DNA from: Quercus robur
Taxonomy: Eukaryota; Streptophyta; Magnoliopsida; Fagales; Fagaceae
Assembly (NCBI RefSeq): GCF_932294415.1
Contig: NC_065537.1
Coordinates: forward strand, 52,186,302-52,250,301
Reading direction: 5' to 3'
DNA length: 64,000 nucleotides
Position numbers and translations under genes: made by a program
Shown here: positions 1 through 13,500 of the stretch, piece by piece
How positions within the stretch are numbered: the first letter of the stretch is position 1
Layout: each line of letters begins with the position of its first letter
The notes under the pieces: generated by a model
The model's database searches: none
Seen by the model: only the letters and a program-made list of their open reading frames with translations
Told to the model about the DNA's origin: nothing

Positions 1-837
1 TGGTGGGGAGAGGGAAAAAATCTATTTTTGAGGTTCCGGCTCAGGCTCTTTTGGGGGAAGTATCCTGCTGAGATGACATACTACCCAAAAGAAGCAAGCT
101 AAGTTGGAACCACTAGCTGCATGCCATGAGGGATAGGGAGAGAGAAAGAACCCAGACCGTAGCAAGAAATGGTGCCACAACAGACAAACAAACAAAATAC
201 CCTTCTTTGTCTAGTGATGGGGGGGTGGCACATAGACGGACCAGTGGTGGTCGGCCAGTACACCCAGACCAGACAAAGGAGGTTAAGAGCTAAAATAATA
301 AAATCTGGTCATGGCAGGCATTATAAAAAGGGAACCTTGCCGTGAATAAAAAACAGAGCAACAACGGGAACATAACTAAGGAATAGGAATTCGAAAAGAT
401 ATACCAGGAAATAGAAAAGAAACGAGTGTGAGGGAAAGAAAGAAAAGCAAACAACCAGAAAGAAAATAGATGGAGAGTTAGAACGACAGGCATGCACCAA
501 TAAATTGATTCCCTCTTTCCCTTACAAAATCCTGCTCTTTGTCAAAATCAAAAGGAGTCATTTGCGCATCAACCATTCAGGTCTGTTTCCCTCAAGGTAG
601 TTAATTTCCAAGGCAGGACTTTCCTGGGAGATTGATTGCGTTGAGAAGAAACGTTCTTTCCTCTCTAGTTTTGCTCCTGCGGACCAGATTCAATCTGGCT
701 TTTTTATCTTTTGATTAACTCATATATACTACCATTTGTTCCCTTTGTTCTTTTCTAAAAGTAATTATTATTATTGTGATTATGTTTCTTAGGGATCATT
801 TGGTCATTTTCTATTAAAGTAGCTAGGATATTTTATT
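1..837. other. No gene recognised
   Basis: I see no supportable coding region here. The only open frames are short and low-complexity. The stretch may be flanking sequence of a gene left of the window, but nothing in it shows this. Confidence 0.5.
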
Positions 838-2117
838 TTGTTATTAGGGTCCGGCTCCTCTCCCATTAGAAACCCTCCCGTTCTCTCCATTTTTTGTATA
901 GATGAAGGACACGTGGCAATTAAATGATCTAATGGTTGAAAAAAAGCCACTTCAAGCTATCCTATTTCTTTCAATCTCCTATTCTTCGCCTCTCCCTTCT
1001 CTCTGCAACAACCCATTCTCTCCTTGGTTTTTTTTTTTTTAAGTGGCACAACAATGAGTGGGTAGGAAGGCTTCCGGCGGGATTTCGGTGGCAGCACGAT
1101 ACTTCGTGGAGTGGCTTGACTGGATTGAGGGTAATTGTTCACTTTATCTGGGTTTCTCTGCCGAAGATGGCTTAAATAGTGATTTTGGGTTGAGGGATGC
1201 GTAACCTGTGTTTGTGATTTCTGATGTGAGTAATTTCTTTATGGTGTCAATTGTAACAGAAAGGTATGGCAATGGTTATGAAGATGGGATTACAATAGAG
1301 AAGTAATTTTTCTGTTTTTGTTTTCTATTTGTTTGTGGGTTTCTGATGGGTAGTAGTGTTAAGAATATGAATCCTAGTAAATCACCATTTGTTGAAGCTA
1401 TTGAAGATAAAATTAGAGAAAAAGATAAAGTTGCACATAACATTAGATAACTAGAGTTTATCCCTTTTTGTTGTAGTCTTTTTATTTTTCAAATGCTTGT
1501 AATTATCCTTATAAATGAAATCCATATGGAAGCCTGGAGATTGATTTGGCTACTAGCTTTCTTTACACTCTGTTTTTCAAACTAGAAGAACACTATGGCA
1601 AGGAATGATTTTATTTTATTTTTTTTAGAACCCAATTTACTGCTACTTGGGTATTTTTGCTTCTTAGGATGCAAAATGGTGAAAAGATTAAAGATTTCAT
1701 TATTCATATTCATATTTTGACAGTAAAAGTTAGCCAAATGGGCTGAATTTCTGTAAAATTTTCTGGCTGTGATTATAACAAGTCTTTAAGTTTTTTAAAG
1801 TGGTATTAAAATACCTGCATTCTTATAGTAAAAAAAGGTTCTTTTTGTTGATTCCTTTGAAAAGCTCAAGTTCATAAGTGATGAAGTTTGAAACGATGAT
1901 GAGTTTGTAAGAAAACAAGGAGAGAATGGGTCCAGCGGTGGTGATGTTTCAGAGAGTAGAGGGAGGCGAAGGGTAGAAGATTGCAGAAATAAAGATAGTT
2001 TGAGTTGGCTTATTTTGAACCATTAGATCATTTAATTACCACGTGTCCTTTATCTATACAAAAAAGGGAGAGAACGGGATGGTTTCTAACGGGAGAGGAG
2101 CCTAACCCTTGTTATTA
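838..2117. mobile_element. Non-autonomous Mutator-like element with long terminal inverted repeats
   Basis: The element spans 847-2108 (1262 bp) and is flanked by a perfect 9-bp direct repeat, TTGTTATTA, at 838-846 and 2109-2117. A 9-bp target duplication is the hallmark of the Mutator superfamily. Its ends are long inverted repeats of roughly 190 bp: the left end begins GGGTCCGGCTCCTCTCCC and the reverse complement of the right end begins GGGTTAGGCTCCTCTCCC, with similarity continuing to about 1025 and 1920. No transposase is encoded. The inner ~890 bp has no recognisable gene; a captured host fragment is possible but unproven. Confidence 0.88.
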
Positions 2118-2741
2118 TTACGTCTGTCTGACATAACTTGTCTAAAACAGCTCTGCCTACCGCAAGCATGTTTCTGGCAAACAAGGCATAGTTTGCGCAC
2201 AAGTCAGACTAAATTGAGTTGCAGTTGGTCCGGTCCCAACTTCCTTACCTAGAAAACTTGGGCCTAGTGCAGCAGAAAGCAGCCCAACACTACAAGCAAG
2301 GCCCACCACTTTACATGCCTTACATAAAGTTGCCAGAGTACGCTTAACCTATGGGTTTGAAATCACCAATTATTTATTTTTTGTCATTAACATCTAATAT
2401 TTTTTTTAAATTAATTTTGCTTTTGTTTTTGTTCCCTAAACTGAAATTCTAGCTCCACCACTAATGCCTCATGTATACAAGTCATTTAGCAACTATAGAT
2501 ATGAGTCAATTGCAGAAAAGAGGTTTGTTCTTATTATATACTTGAACAATTATTCCTACTCATAAAGATAATGATGAATATTATAGTTTAGTCCATGTTT
2601 ATGTCATTAATTAATAATCCCATAAAGTCTTTAAGTGATTTTTTTTAAGGTAAAAAAACCATGTAAGTCCTGAATAAAAATGTAGTAGCTAGTATATTAG
2701 TTGGCTCTTTGCATGTGAGCACTTGGCTGAGTCTTCCAAAA

Positions 2742-3364
2742 CAGCTATCAACTACACTAGATAAGTACATAAATGTCATATGTTCTCCCTACATTGAGTC
2801 AAACATGACATGATTATCAATATTTATTAGCAGCCTATAGTAACCCAATTGACTAACAGTGCCAATTTTTTATATCATTTCTAATACATTAACCTCATTT
2901 GTCCTTGCCCTCCGATACTAGAATTTTATTGCACAAATGGTATACCACCCATTCAGCTGTCAACTACACTAGATAAGTACATAAAGTCTATATCATATGT
3001 TCTCCCTGATTTTGTATATCCTGTACCCGACGACCCGGCATATATGCCGGTACCTCACAAGGAGGCGGGACCCAGGGTACCACGCAAAGAGATGGACCCC
3101 ACAGTGTGTGGGTCCCGCCTGCTTGTGAGGTACCCGGCATAGGATATATCACCTCATGTTCTCCCTACATTGAGTCAAACATGATATGATTATCAATATT
3201 TATCAGCAGCCTACAGTGACCCAATTGACTAACAGTGCCAATTTTTTATATCATCTCTAATACATTAAATCCTCATTTGTCGATTATTAAAAATATATAT
3301 ATCCTCATTTGTCATTACCCTCCTATACTAGAATTTTATTGCACAAATGGTATACCACTCATTC
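2742..3364. repeat. Tandem duplication in the copy A promoter region
   Basis: A unit of about 212 bp (2742-2953) is repeated directly downstream (2954-3364). Both units begin with CAGCT.TCAACTACACTAGA and end with the GTATACCAC.CATTCA sequence. The second unit is interrupted by a 148-bp foldback element. Block B has only one unit (about 39450-39682), so the duplication is specific to copy A. It lies directly upstream of the start codon. Confidence 0.8.
3008..3155. mobile_element. 148-bp foldback element (MITE-like)
   Basis: The sequence folds on itself: GGTACCTCACAAG.AGGCGGGACCCA on the left is matched by the reverse complement of TGGGTCCCGCCTGCTTGTGAGGTACC on the right. It is flanked by an 11-bp direct repeat, ATGTTCTCCCT (2997-3007 and 3156-3166). 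The corresponding block B sequence near 39498 has a single ATGTTCTCCCT and no insert, so this is a recent insertion in A. The superfamily is not clear; a target repeat of this size would suit Mutator-like or related elements. Confidence 0.75.
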
Positions 3365-3380
3365 AACTAGCTCTTGAGAG

Positions 3381-5441
3381 ATGGCAGCTGTAGTTCCAGA
3401 TTCCTCCAGTGATTCCATATTTGGCAAGGAAAATGGTGTTCACCCTCCCAAACAGCTCGATGCTGGAGCGTTGTTTGTCCTCAAATCCAAAGGTTTGTAA
3501 GTTCTTTTCTTTTCCCCCTATTCCCAACAGATCTTTCAAATGCTTTCATTTTAGGACTTCATGACCATTCTAAGAGAACTTTGACCTGTAGATATAGAAC
3601 TTCACCTGTTGCAATAGTACATGACAAATTTTCCCTTTTTTTTATTCTGTACTTTCTAGCTTCATGCTGTAATATATTCTAAACATGATTAATGATTGGT
3701 CCTAAACTATGTAATATTCTAAGGATTGGTGTAAATTTGTGGTATTATTAGGATCATGGTTGCACTGTGGATACCATTTAACCACATCAATCGTAGCACC
3801 GGTGCTTCTGAGTCTTCCCTTTGCTCTAGCCTTACTAGGCTGGGTTGGAGGAGTTGTATGCCTAATCCTTGCAGGTTTAGTAACTTTCTATTCCTACAAT
3901 CTTCTATCTGCGGTTTTGGAACACCATGCACAACTTGGTCAGCGCCAGCTTCGGTTTAGGGACGTGGCTAGTGATGTTTTAGGTAGGCGTATTTGATTAT
4001 ATTTTGTACACTGCTCAATGCTCATATATGCCATTTCCTTCTTTATACTAACTTTTGTTCCATGTTCAAGATTAGAGAAAGAATTAAAAAGAAAAATGAA
4101 CCCTTTTGAAGACTTCAAGTGAAGTTTGATTTGGAAAAAGAACCAATACTTAATGATCTATCTTTTCTTGCTGGCTTTATAATGAAAATATTTTAAGTTT
4201 TATGCACTCCCTCTCTTTCGTATATTTTCTTGTGTAATTGAGGCTTTGGTAACTGATGCGAAATTGTCCGAGATTTATATGTTGGCATTGGCAGGACCTA
4301 GATGGGGCAAATATGTTGTTGGGCCACTTCAATTTGGGATATGCTATGGCGCAGTTGTGGCTGGCAGCCTTCTGGGAGGGCAGAGCCTTAAGGTCAGTTG
4401 TGTCAGTTTACTATGGTTATTATTATGATTCTCTTACATTCATTTTTTTTTTTTTTTTTTTTTTATATTCACTTTCATGTTTTAAAATGTAAACAATTTG
4501 AAATTTAAACATATCCGTATTAATCTATTCCATTTACAAGAGAATTCTTTTTTTTGAATTAAACTTTTATATGGTTCAGAAATATCTCTAAACCTTACGT
4601 TTAACAATGGAAAAACTTGAGAACAATCCAGTAAAAATATATCTCCAACTCCACTTAAAATGACTACAAAATAGGATACTCTTCTACTAATACATGTTTT
4701 CAAAACAAACTTATCCAAAATTAAAAAAATTTAAAAATAGGGAAATTATGACACTAGACCAAAAAAAAAAAAAAAAAAAAGTCTCATTGCATGTGCAAAG
4801 TGCGTGTGATGAGGCTAGTTGTGAATATTGATGTAATATAGTGAAGGTAAATGGGTGTAAATAATATTTTTCCTTATTCAATTTGGGATATGCGATTAAA
4901 TTAATTATATAGTTTGTTATTGAGAATACTTAATTGATTCTCTACTTAAATTTATTAGTAAACATCTCCAATAACCAAGATTATTCTCTTTATTTTATTT
5001 TATTTTTTGATAATTTGATAGTTGGAGTAGGAGGCATTCAAAACTTAAATGTCTTTGTTAAAAGCACTAGGATGTGCGAGTTACAAAACTTTTGATTTTA
5101 ACTAAGATTATTCATGCACTAGGAAGTGCATGCACTTGCTTCACTTTTATTGGACTCTATCTCACTTGTAGGATACCTTGATACATTCCGTAGGAAGCTT
5201 GATATAGAAAACCTATACTACACTAGTCCGTTTTGTTGAGTGGAAAACCAAGGGATAGGAAATGGGAGAGAGAATTGTTTACTTGGGAGGGAAAGGGGAG
5301 AAAGTGGTGGGGCCTAATAGCTTTCTCCCTAGGCCCACCAAATTCCAACCTCTGCAATTTTGAGAGATGATTGGGGATGAGAGGGAGCTAATGGTAATTA
5401 CAATTCTTTTCCCCCACTCCTTCCCCCACTGCTTTCACATT

Positions 5442-5487
<46 letters not shown>

Positions 5488-7476
5488 CACTTTAAGTTAA
5501 CATTTAGCATCTATTTTGATACCCTAACTCTAGGGTTTTTTCCCTAATAGAGTAAATTTCTACAAATAATGTTTTCAATCCTTTCTTTTTTCTTCACAAC
5601 CAAACAAAAGAATTTTTTATACTTTCATTTTTCCACACCTCAACCAAACACCATAAGAGAATTAAAATTAAAATTAAAATCTCTTTTATTCCTCCACTTT
5701 TCTATCATTTCCTAATTTTCTATGCTCCCACTTTTCCATTTAATAATCAAACAGAAAAGAACAAAGACAAAAGCACTAAAAAACCCATAAGCTGTAAAGC
5801 TTGAATGCATGATAAAGAAAAGTCAAGATTCCATCTCCACTTTTAGTCATACATGCAAACACATCCAGCCTAACACGTGTGTAAAATGTTTTTAAGGCAA
5901 TCACCGTCCATGGACTTTTTTATCAAGGGGATTTGCTTTGGATCTAAAAAATATATGGTTATAAATAGCTTTTTAAAGTCACAAACAACTTTTTTTTTTT
6001 AGACTAATTTAGTTATATATGGGTAGAAAACATCATGTTTTACTGAACTACTTTTATAAGATCACCTCTTTATCCTTCTTGATTTATATTTGCTAAGTCA
6101 TCTACTGCAGATTATGATTCTTATAGACTTTCATCTATCTAAATACAAACTTCTACTCCAAGCACACACAATGGAGCCATAGAAATCCAAACCACAAAAT
6201 AATTTTTACTAATAATTCAGCAGATATTGTTAAAAGAAAAACATAACACAACTGCAACACATCAGAGGAATAGAGGATCAAAAAGCTTGAACCTCTACAA
6301 CACAAACAGACTAAATCAAACTACAGAAATTACATGGATATGATCTAGAAGATAGTTATACTGAGACTGACAAATTAAGCAAATAATAACAATCTCATTA
6401 AATTTCCGCAGTTTTATTCCTCCTCTTATCTCTCTTCTTCTGCAACATTATCACCATCATCAAGTAGGAGAAGACTTCCAATACAAATTGCCGTGCTAAA
6501 ATCACTAGGCAAATTCTGAATCTCAATCCGCTTGCCTCTTCTCTTTTTTATGTCATACCAAACAAGATTAGCACCGCTCTCATACCCCTCTTTCAACATA
6601 ACTTTCTTGCCATTCTTGGAAAATATTAGAGGTTATAACGAAATAGAAATAAAGGAAGAAACTGATGTGTGAACACACAGGAAGAACAGAGAGAGAAATT
6701 GAGAGAAGAGATTAGAAACTTTCTCTAAATTCTGTATTAAATGAATCTGTACATACATCAAGCTTATATACATCTCTGAAATCAATCACCCAAAACAGAG
6801 AGCAACGGAATAACAGAAAGAATAACAGAAATGGGAGAAGGAGCCAATGGAGTTAGTTACAACACGTGTGGGAGTTAGTTACAATACGTGTGCCATAATC
6901 TGAGTTAAATAATCAACCAAGACTACATGCCGTTTAGCTGCCCTTCTAAGTAGGCTTGTAGCTTAGTTTATTTGTAGTGTCGTTTTACTCTTCCTTTCAG
7001 TCTTTTTATTCTCTGCTCCTTTCTTCTTTGTTGTCTGATACTCCCCCTCAAGATGAGACTCAGAATTATGTATGTTTAATACATTCATCTTGGAAATTAA
7101 AAACTTCAACTGCTGACTGCATAAAGCCTTGGTAAACAGATCAGCTAGCTGTGTATGTGTGGGAGTGAAGAATAAACGAATCACCTTTTCTTGTACCTTG
7201 TCTCTAACTAAGTGGCAGTCTACTTATATGTGTTTTGTACATTCATGGAAGACAAGGTTCTCACCAATATAGATTGCTGCCTGGTTATCACAGAAAAGCA
7301 TGCCTGGTTGTGGATGATCAACTTCAAAATCCTTTAACAAAGCCAACAGCCAAGTCATCTCACAAACACTTAAGGCCATTGCCCTCAGCTTCAGCTGAGG
7401 ATCTAGAAACTATGGACTGTTTCTTAGATTTCCATGAGATCAAGGAGTCTCCTAAAAACACACAAAAACCAGTAGT

Positions 7477-7522
<46 letters not shown>

Positions 7523-10500
7523 CTTGTTCTAATCTCTTTTTTTCTCTGGGGGGGCCCCCTTCATCTAGAAGTCCTCTTTCTTTATGTACTCTTCAGCTTA
7601 TTGCATCCTAGCCCTCCATCTACAATACCCCCTACTCTCTTTAGGACACTTATCCCTTTAAACTTCTATTGAAGGTGGTAGAAGGAGATGCTTAACTGTG
7701 AATTCTACTGTTTAGGTCACTTCCTCATCAATGCGGCTGATAAATTTGTTGCTAGTCATTTAATGCGGAGGCAATAAGTGAGCTTTCACTGGAAACTTCC
7801 TTCACCTACCTTGACTCTCACTAAACACCATCCTCTCCATTCGGCCTTCTAGGAAGTATTTTGTCCCCTTTCCTCCTATCCTCGGGCGAATCCCCTCCTT
7901 AGGTCTAGAATGCTTTTATAATGGTAGTCACAGCTTGTTGTATCCTTCCTCGGTCCTTGAGTCCCCACAATAACCCCCTAAAACCTTGCTATTAGCCTTG
8001 AGATAAAAAGTAAGGTTTTGATTGTGCAACACTACTTGGTACGTGCCAGACGCGTTCCCACATGGTAACATCTCTTCATCTGTCTTCAGCATGTTCTTGA
8101 CACTTCAGTATTCACGATCTCGTATTTATTGTGTCAGGCAACTGCTTGTCCCCCCATGTTCTACGATGCGATGATGATCCTACAGTCCTCATTTACCTAT
8201 ATTGACGAGCGGGAATTTTACCGCCCATTTTTCACCCCTATATAAGGAGAGGTTAAGGCTAATTTTGCCCCATTTATTCACTTTGCAACTTTTTTGTTGA
8301 AGCAGTAGTCCAAGGAGATATTCTTCTATTGCTTGTAGGTGCATCTACATTCATTTACTTTTATACGTAGATTCTTCGTTACCTACACCATAAATTTCCA
8401 TGGGTAGATTTGCTAGGTTAGTGGATACCCCCAAAGGCATGGCTGCCTTTAGGACTCAATATAGGATTCCTAACGATGTTGAACTCCAACACTGTAAGTT
8501 AGGCGAATGGCTAGTCATGAACAGACCTCCTGGCTCAGTAGTGATTCCGATGATCGCCTTCATAGAAGGCGGGATGGAAATTCCCATAGGTAGGGTTACC
8601 AAAGACTTCCTTATGAATTATAGGTTGACCCCCACACAATGCTCCCCCAACATCTTTAGGGTCCTTAGTAGCGTAGATATGATAAACTGTAAGATGGGGA
8701 CCAACCTCACATGGCATGATGTGAACTGGGTATACAACTACCAAAAAGGAAAGGAAACCAACTACTATATCAAATGTAGGTCCCAACCGTTAGGTTAATT
8801 TCTTGTATGCCTGAGTCAAACAAGGGCATGGACGAGGACTTTCTCATCGTCTCAAGAGACTAGCATGATGGGTTGTACTGTCCCACCCAAGATGGGGAAC
8901 CAAGTAGGGTTCCCACAAACATTAGATGCAAGTAGGATTTTCACATTCAAATAGAGAAAAATTTTATAAGGATTTTTTCTAATCTATGACTTATATTGCA
9001 TGTTTATTGGTAGACGAACATCACACCGCCCCGAACAAGAGCTTAGTGAATTTTCCTAAGCTAAACCGCATCCTCAGGTTAGAAATTTTTCTTCCTAGAG
9101 ATGGTCAGCTTCGGGTGGTGCACGTGATCCTTGGTTTCAACCCTATCTCCAAACATTTCCAAAGCCCTAAACACATAATCAGAACTAAGGATCCAAGGCT
9201 AGCTTTAATTGACGTAGCAGTTCCGAGCTTTCTAACAACAGCTCCTCCTCCATCCAGAACATAAAACGCCCAACTTCCAGCCCCGCTCGTAACCAAACTC
9301 CTTCACTCTCAGGAGTTGCCCATACTTTCAGACGACGAAGCTGAGGAGCACACTCCTAAAGCCACCTAGGAGGTGACAAGTAAGGACTTTGAAGTCTTCT
9401 ACAGGCAAGAGGACTCGAAGACCTCCCCGGCCTTTCCCAGCACAGTTTACTTCTTGCCCAAATCAGCACCAGCCAAGAAGAAGCCAACATCCCTGAAGGA
9501 ATGGTGCTCAATAAAAAGACCCCAGACCTGCTAGCATTGCTCACAGCCCACGTTGGGGGTGCCTCCCCAACAGTTCCTGTGGTTCCCCAACCACCAATTC
9601 CTACCCTCATGCGTGCGTCCTCTGGTGATGCCGCTGATAAAAAAAGAAAAAGAGGCCAAGGGATCTGAGGATGTTGAAGAGGGAGAGGTCAAACGCCCTT
9701 CGCAATAGCCCCCAGCCAAGGAGGCCTAAATGACTAGGGCTCAGCAGAAGAAAAGTGCTCCCTCTGGAGCTTCTAAAGGCACTAAAGGGGGACAACATTT
9801 AAAGACTTCCGTATGGAAACCCTCATTTGTTTTAAGTTCTGGGGACCCGATCATGAATGACACCACCTTGAGGGATCCCCAGAAGAGTAGGTTAGGCATC
9901 CTTTCAAAATGCCTTGAAAAGGCTCTTATCCTTCCCAAGGATATGCACGAGCTGCAATCCTTGAGGAAGCGTGAGGTCTTTCTCTCACTTAAGAGAGACC
10001 TTACTAAGATATATACCTATCCTTTGCTCTTATACATTTATGCAAGATTTGTACAGATACTTATACTTAACATTTTTTGCGGTTGGTGCAAGCAGCCTTC
10101 GTGGTTGAGGAATAGGTGAACCACGCCTTGGGTCAAGCTCGTGAAGCTGAGGGCAAGCTGGAAACAACTGAGAAGGCCCATGCTACTTTCGAGAAGAGGC
10201 TTAAAGACGCCCTTTTCCACCTGGCCGAGGTAGAGAAATCTCGGAAGAATGCTAAATCTGCCTTGGCCGGTTATGAGAAATAGGCTGAGGAGGCTAAGGC
10301 TGCCCAGAAAAAGGCTAAAGAAAAAGGCTGAAAATCAATTGGCCTTGGCCATGACCAAACAGCAACAAAAACAGCTGGAGGCCAAGGACGTTGAGAAGGC
10401 TAAGGCCGAGCGAGGGGCCTATGACATAGGCATGACCAAGACTGCCCAAAGTCTGACAGCCTAGCTCCGGGACGTTGCTCAGGCTTTTTGCCTTGAGGTG

Positions 10501-13500
10501 TAGGGTCAGGCCCTCACCACAACTGGAGTTAGTATTGAATCAGAGCTTAGGGCTCTTGATAAAGTATACTATCCTCTAGCTCTGTGCCTTACCCCTGGCC
10601 CCACTCAACCTGTAGCTAACCCCATCTCTGCCTCTGCCTCGACCCAGCCCACCACTACTTCAGCTGCTACACTCATGGTGGAAAAAGAGTAAGATCAGCC
10701 TCCTCCATTATCTGTTGTGGATGAGGACTCAGAGGAGGCTACTGAAGTTGGGCAGCTAAACAAGAAGAAGAAAGAGAAGGAAAAAGAGAAAGAGGCTTCG
10801 GCGTAGCTTAGTCTTATGTTAAGAACTATCATGAAATTTTGTACCAGGGCCAAGTTTTGTTGATGCCCTTATCTTTCTCTTATTGTACACCTATTCCTGA
10901 GCATCAATGAATATCCAATTTTTACTTCACACTTTTTACTCATCCAAGTATAATTTGTCTAAGTATAATTTCTATTATTTCCTTTTTTTAATATTATCTG
11001 AAACGTGCTAACCTATATTTAACTTAATTTATGCCTAACACTATTCCATCCAATCTTGAATGACTCTTAATAAAGTTGTTGGATTGTCACTTAATGTAAC
11101 TTGCAATGATATTCTAACACTTAGTAAAAATTTCAAGTGAGACTTACCTTATCTCGAACTTAGGATGCTAAAAGGCCAATCTGCCCAGAACTTGTGATCC
11201 AAGGAGGTGGGCAAGACTTATGATTTCATCCAACACTTAGAAAATTTCACGTAAGTGTTAATTTATCCAAGGTCTATGACCCGAGGGGTAACAAGACCAA
11301 GGTTCTGTTTAACACTTAGAAACTTTTACATAAAGGTTAATTTACCCAAGGTTTATGACTAGAGGAGTCGAATAAGACCGAGGTTTTGTTTAACACGTAG
11401 AAACTTTTTGTATAAAGGTTAATTTACCTAAGGTTTGTGACCCAAAGGATAGAACAAAACCAAGATTTTGTTTAACACTTAGAAACTTTTTGTATAAAGG
11501 TTAATTTACCCAAAGTTTGTAACCTAAGGAGTCAAACAAAACCGAGGTTCTATTTAACACTTAGAAACTTTTTAGATAAAGGTTAATTTACCCAAGGTTT
11601 GTGACCCGAGGAGTCAAACAAGACTAAGATTCTATTTAACACTTAGAAACTTTTACATAAAAGTTAATTTACCCAAGGTTTGTGACCTAAGGAGTCGAAC
11701 AAAACCGAGGTTCTGTTTAACACTTAAAATTTTTTACATAAAGTGCATATAGTACAACCTACAACAATAATGAGACATAAATGAGCTAGACATGAATAAA
11801 AAGAACTTCATATCATTAATAGTAATAACACCGCAGATTTTTTACATTCCAAGGTCGTGGAATCACATTTTCATCTAGGTGTTCCAAAAAATAAGCCCCA
11901 ATGCCCGTCACTAATGTTATTCTGTACGGACTTTCCCCGTTGGGGCCAACTTCCCCCAGGCCAGGTTCCTGGCTATTCCAACCACCTTTCTCAGAACTAA
12001 ATCTCCTAGGGCTAATGGTCTTAACTTCATTCCTTTGTCATGCCTCTGTTTAAGTCTCTGCTGGTAATGTGTCATTTTCACTACAGCCACTTCTCTTCTC
12101 TCCTCAACCAATTCCAAGCTAGTCAAGAGCAGGCTATTATTCTCCTCGATGTTGAACTGATCAATTCTTAGGGTTGGAAACCCTAACTCAAGGGGAATTA
12201 TTTCTTCAGCCCCATAAGTCATGGAAAAAGGAGTCTCCCCAGTTAATCTTCGGGGGGTAGTGCGATAAGTCCATAGCATATGGGGCAATTCATCCACCCA
12301 CCTTTCCTTTGCATCATCCAACATTTTTTTCAATCTAGACACTATAGCCTTATTAGTAGCCTCACCCTGCCCATTCCCCTATGGATAAGCAAGAGTAGAA
12401 TATCTATTCCTAATCCCCAACTCCCCACAATATCTTTAAAAGGCCTTACTATCAAATTGCAGCCCATTGTCTGAAATCAGCGTGTGCGGGACTCTAAACC
12501 TGGTGATAATATTTCTCCATATAAACCTCTTAGCATCCACATTCTTGATATTGGACAAAGGTTCAGCCTCTACCCATTTAGTAAAATAGTCTATCCAGAC
12601 AAGGAGCCATCTTCGGCTTCCTATGGTTCGAGGAAATGGTCCCACTATGTCCAAGCCCTACTGAGTAAAAGGCCAAGGACTGTAAAGTGGGTTCAGAATC
12701 CCCTCCCCCCCCCCCCCCTAGTTGATGAATATTTGGGGCATATCTCTGACATTGATCGCATTTCTTAACATAATCCTAATAGGTTTTCTACATGCTCAGC
12801 CACCAATATCCTTGGGTAAGGGCCCTGTGGGCCAAAGACCTCCCACCTGTATAGCTCCCACAAATCCTCTCGTGTAATTCCTCTAACAAAGGCTCCACTG
12901 CCTCGAGATGTACACACAGTAGATACAACTCCGAATGAGAGCGTTTATACAACTTCTACCCTTTGGACAACTAGTAACGCAGGGCCTTCCTGCATATCTT
13001 TTCTGCCTCACCCTTATCCTTGGGTAACAATCCTTGCTTTAAGAAAATTACCAGCGGGTCCATCCAACTTGGTCCAACCTAGATACTATGCACTCCAACC
13101 AATGGCTTCTCTATAAAGCTGGGATGGACCATGTCTTCAACAATGACGACCTATGGCAAATTTGATCCCAAAGAGGTTGCCAGTATAGCCAAAGAATTTG
13201 CATGAGAATTTTGTCCCCTCGAGATTTGCCTTAAAGTGAAGTTCTTGAAACAGGACTAAGCTTGTCTAACCTTAACAAGATACCCCTACATGCATTCATC
13301 CTTAGCTTTCAACTCACCACTGACTTGCCCAACAACTAACTGAGAATCTAAATACACTTCCACAACTTCTCCTCCTAACTTTTTAACCATTGTCATCCCA
13401 ACCAATTAAGCTTCATACTTAGCTTCATTGTTTGTGGCCAGAAAACCCAAACGAAGTGATTTCTCCATCACTAGCTTCTCCAAGGTTATCAACACGATTC

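Noticed and set aside
7235..7672. 145-aa plus-strand open frame across a CT repeat
   Set aside because: It crosses the junction of the copia remnant and the Ty3 LTR; the Ser/Leu run comes from the microsatellite.
11098..11760. CRISPR-like array
   Set aside because: Units are contiguous, 79-82 bp and diverged, with no spacers, inside a plant retrotransposon.
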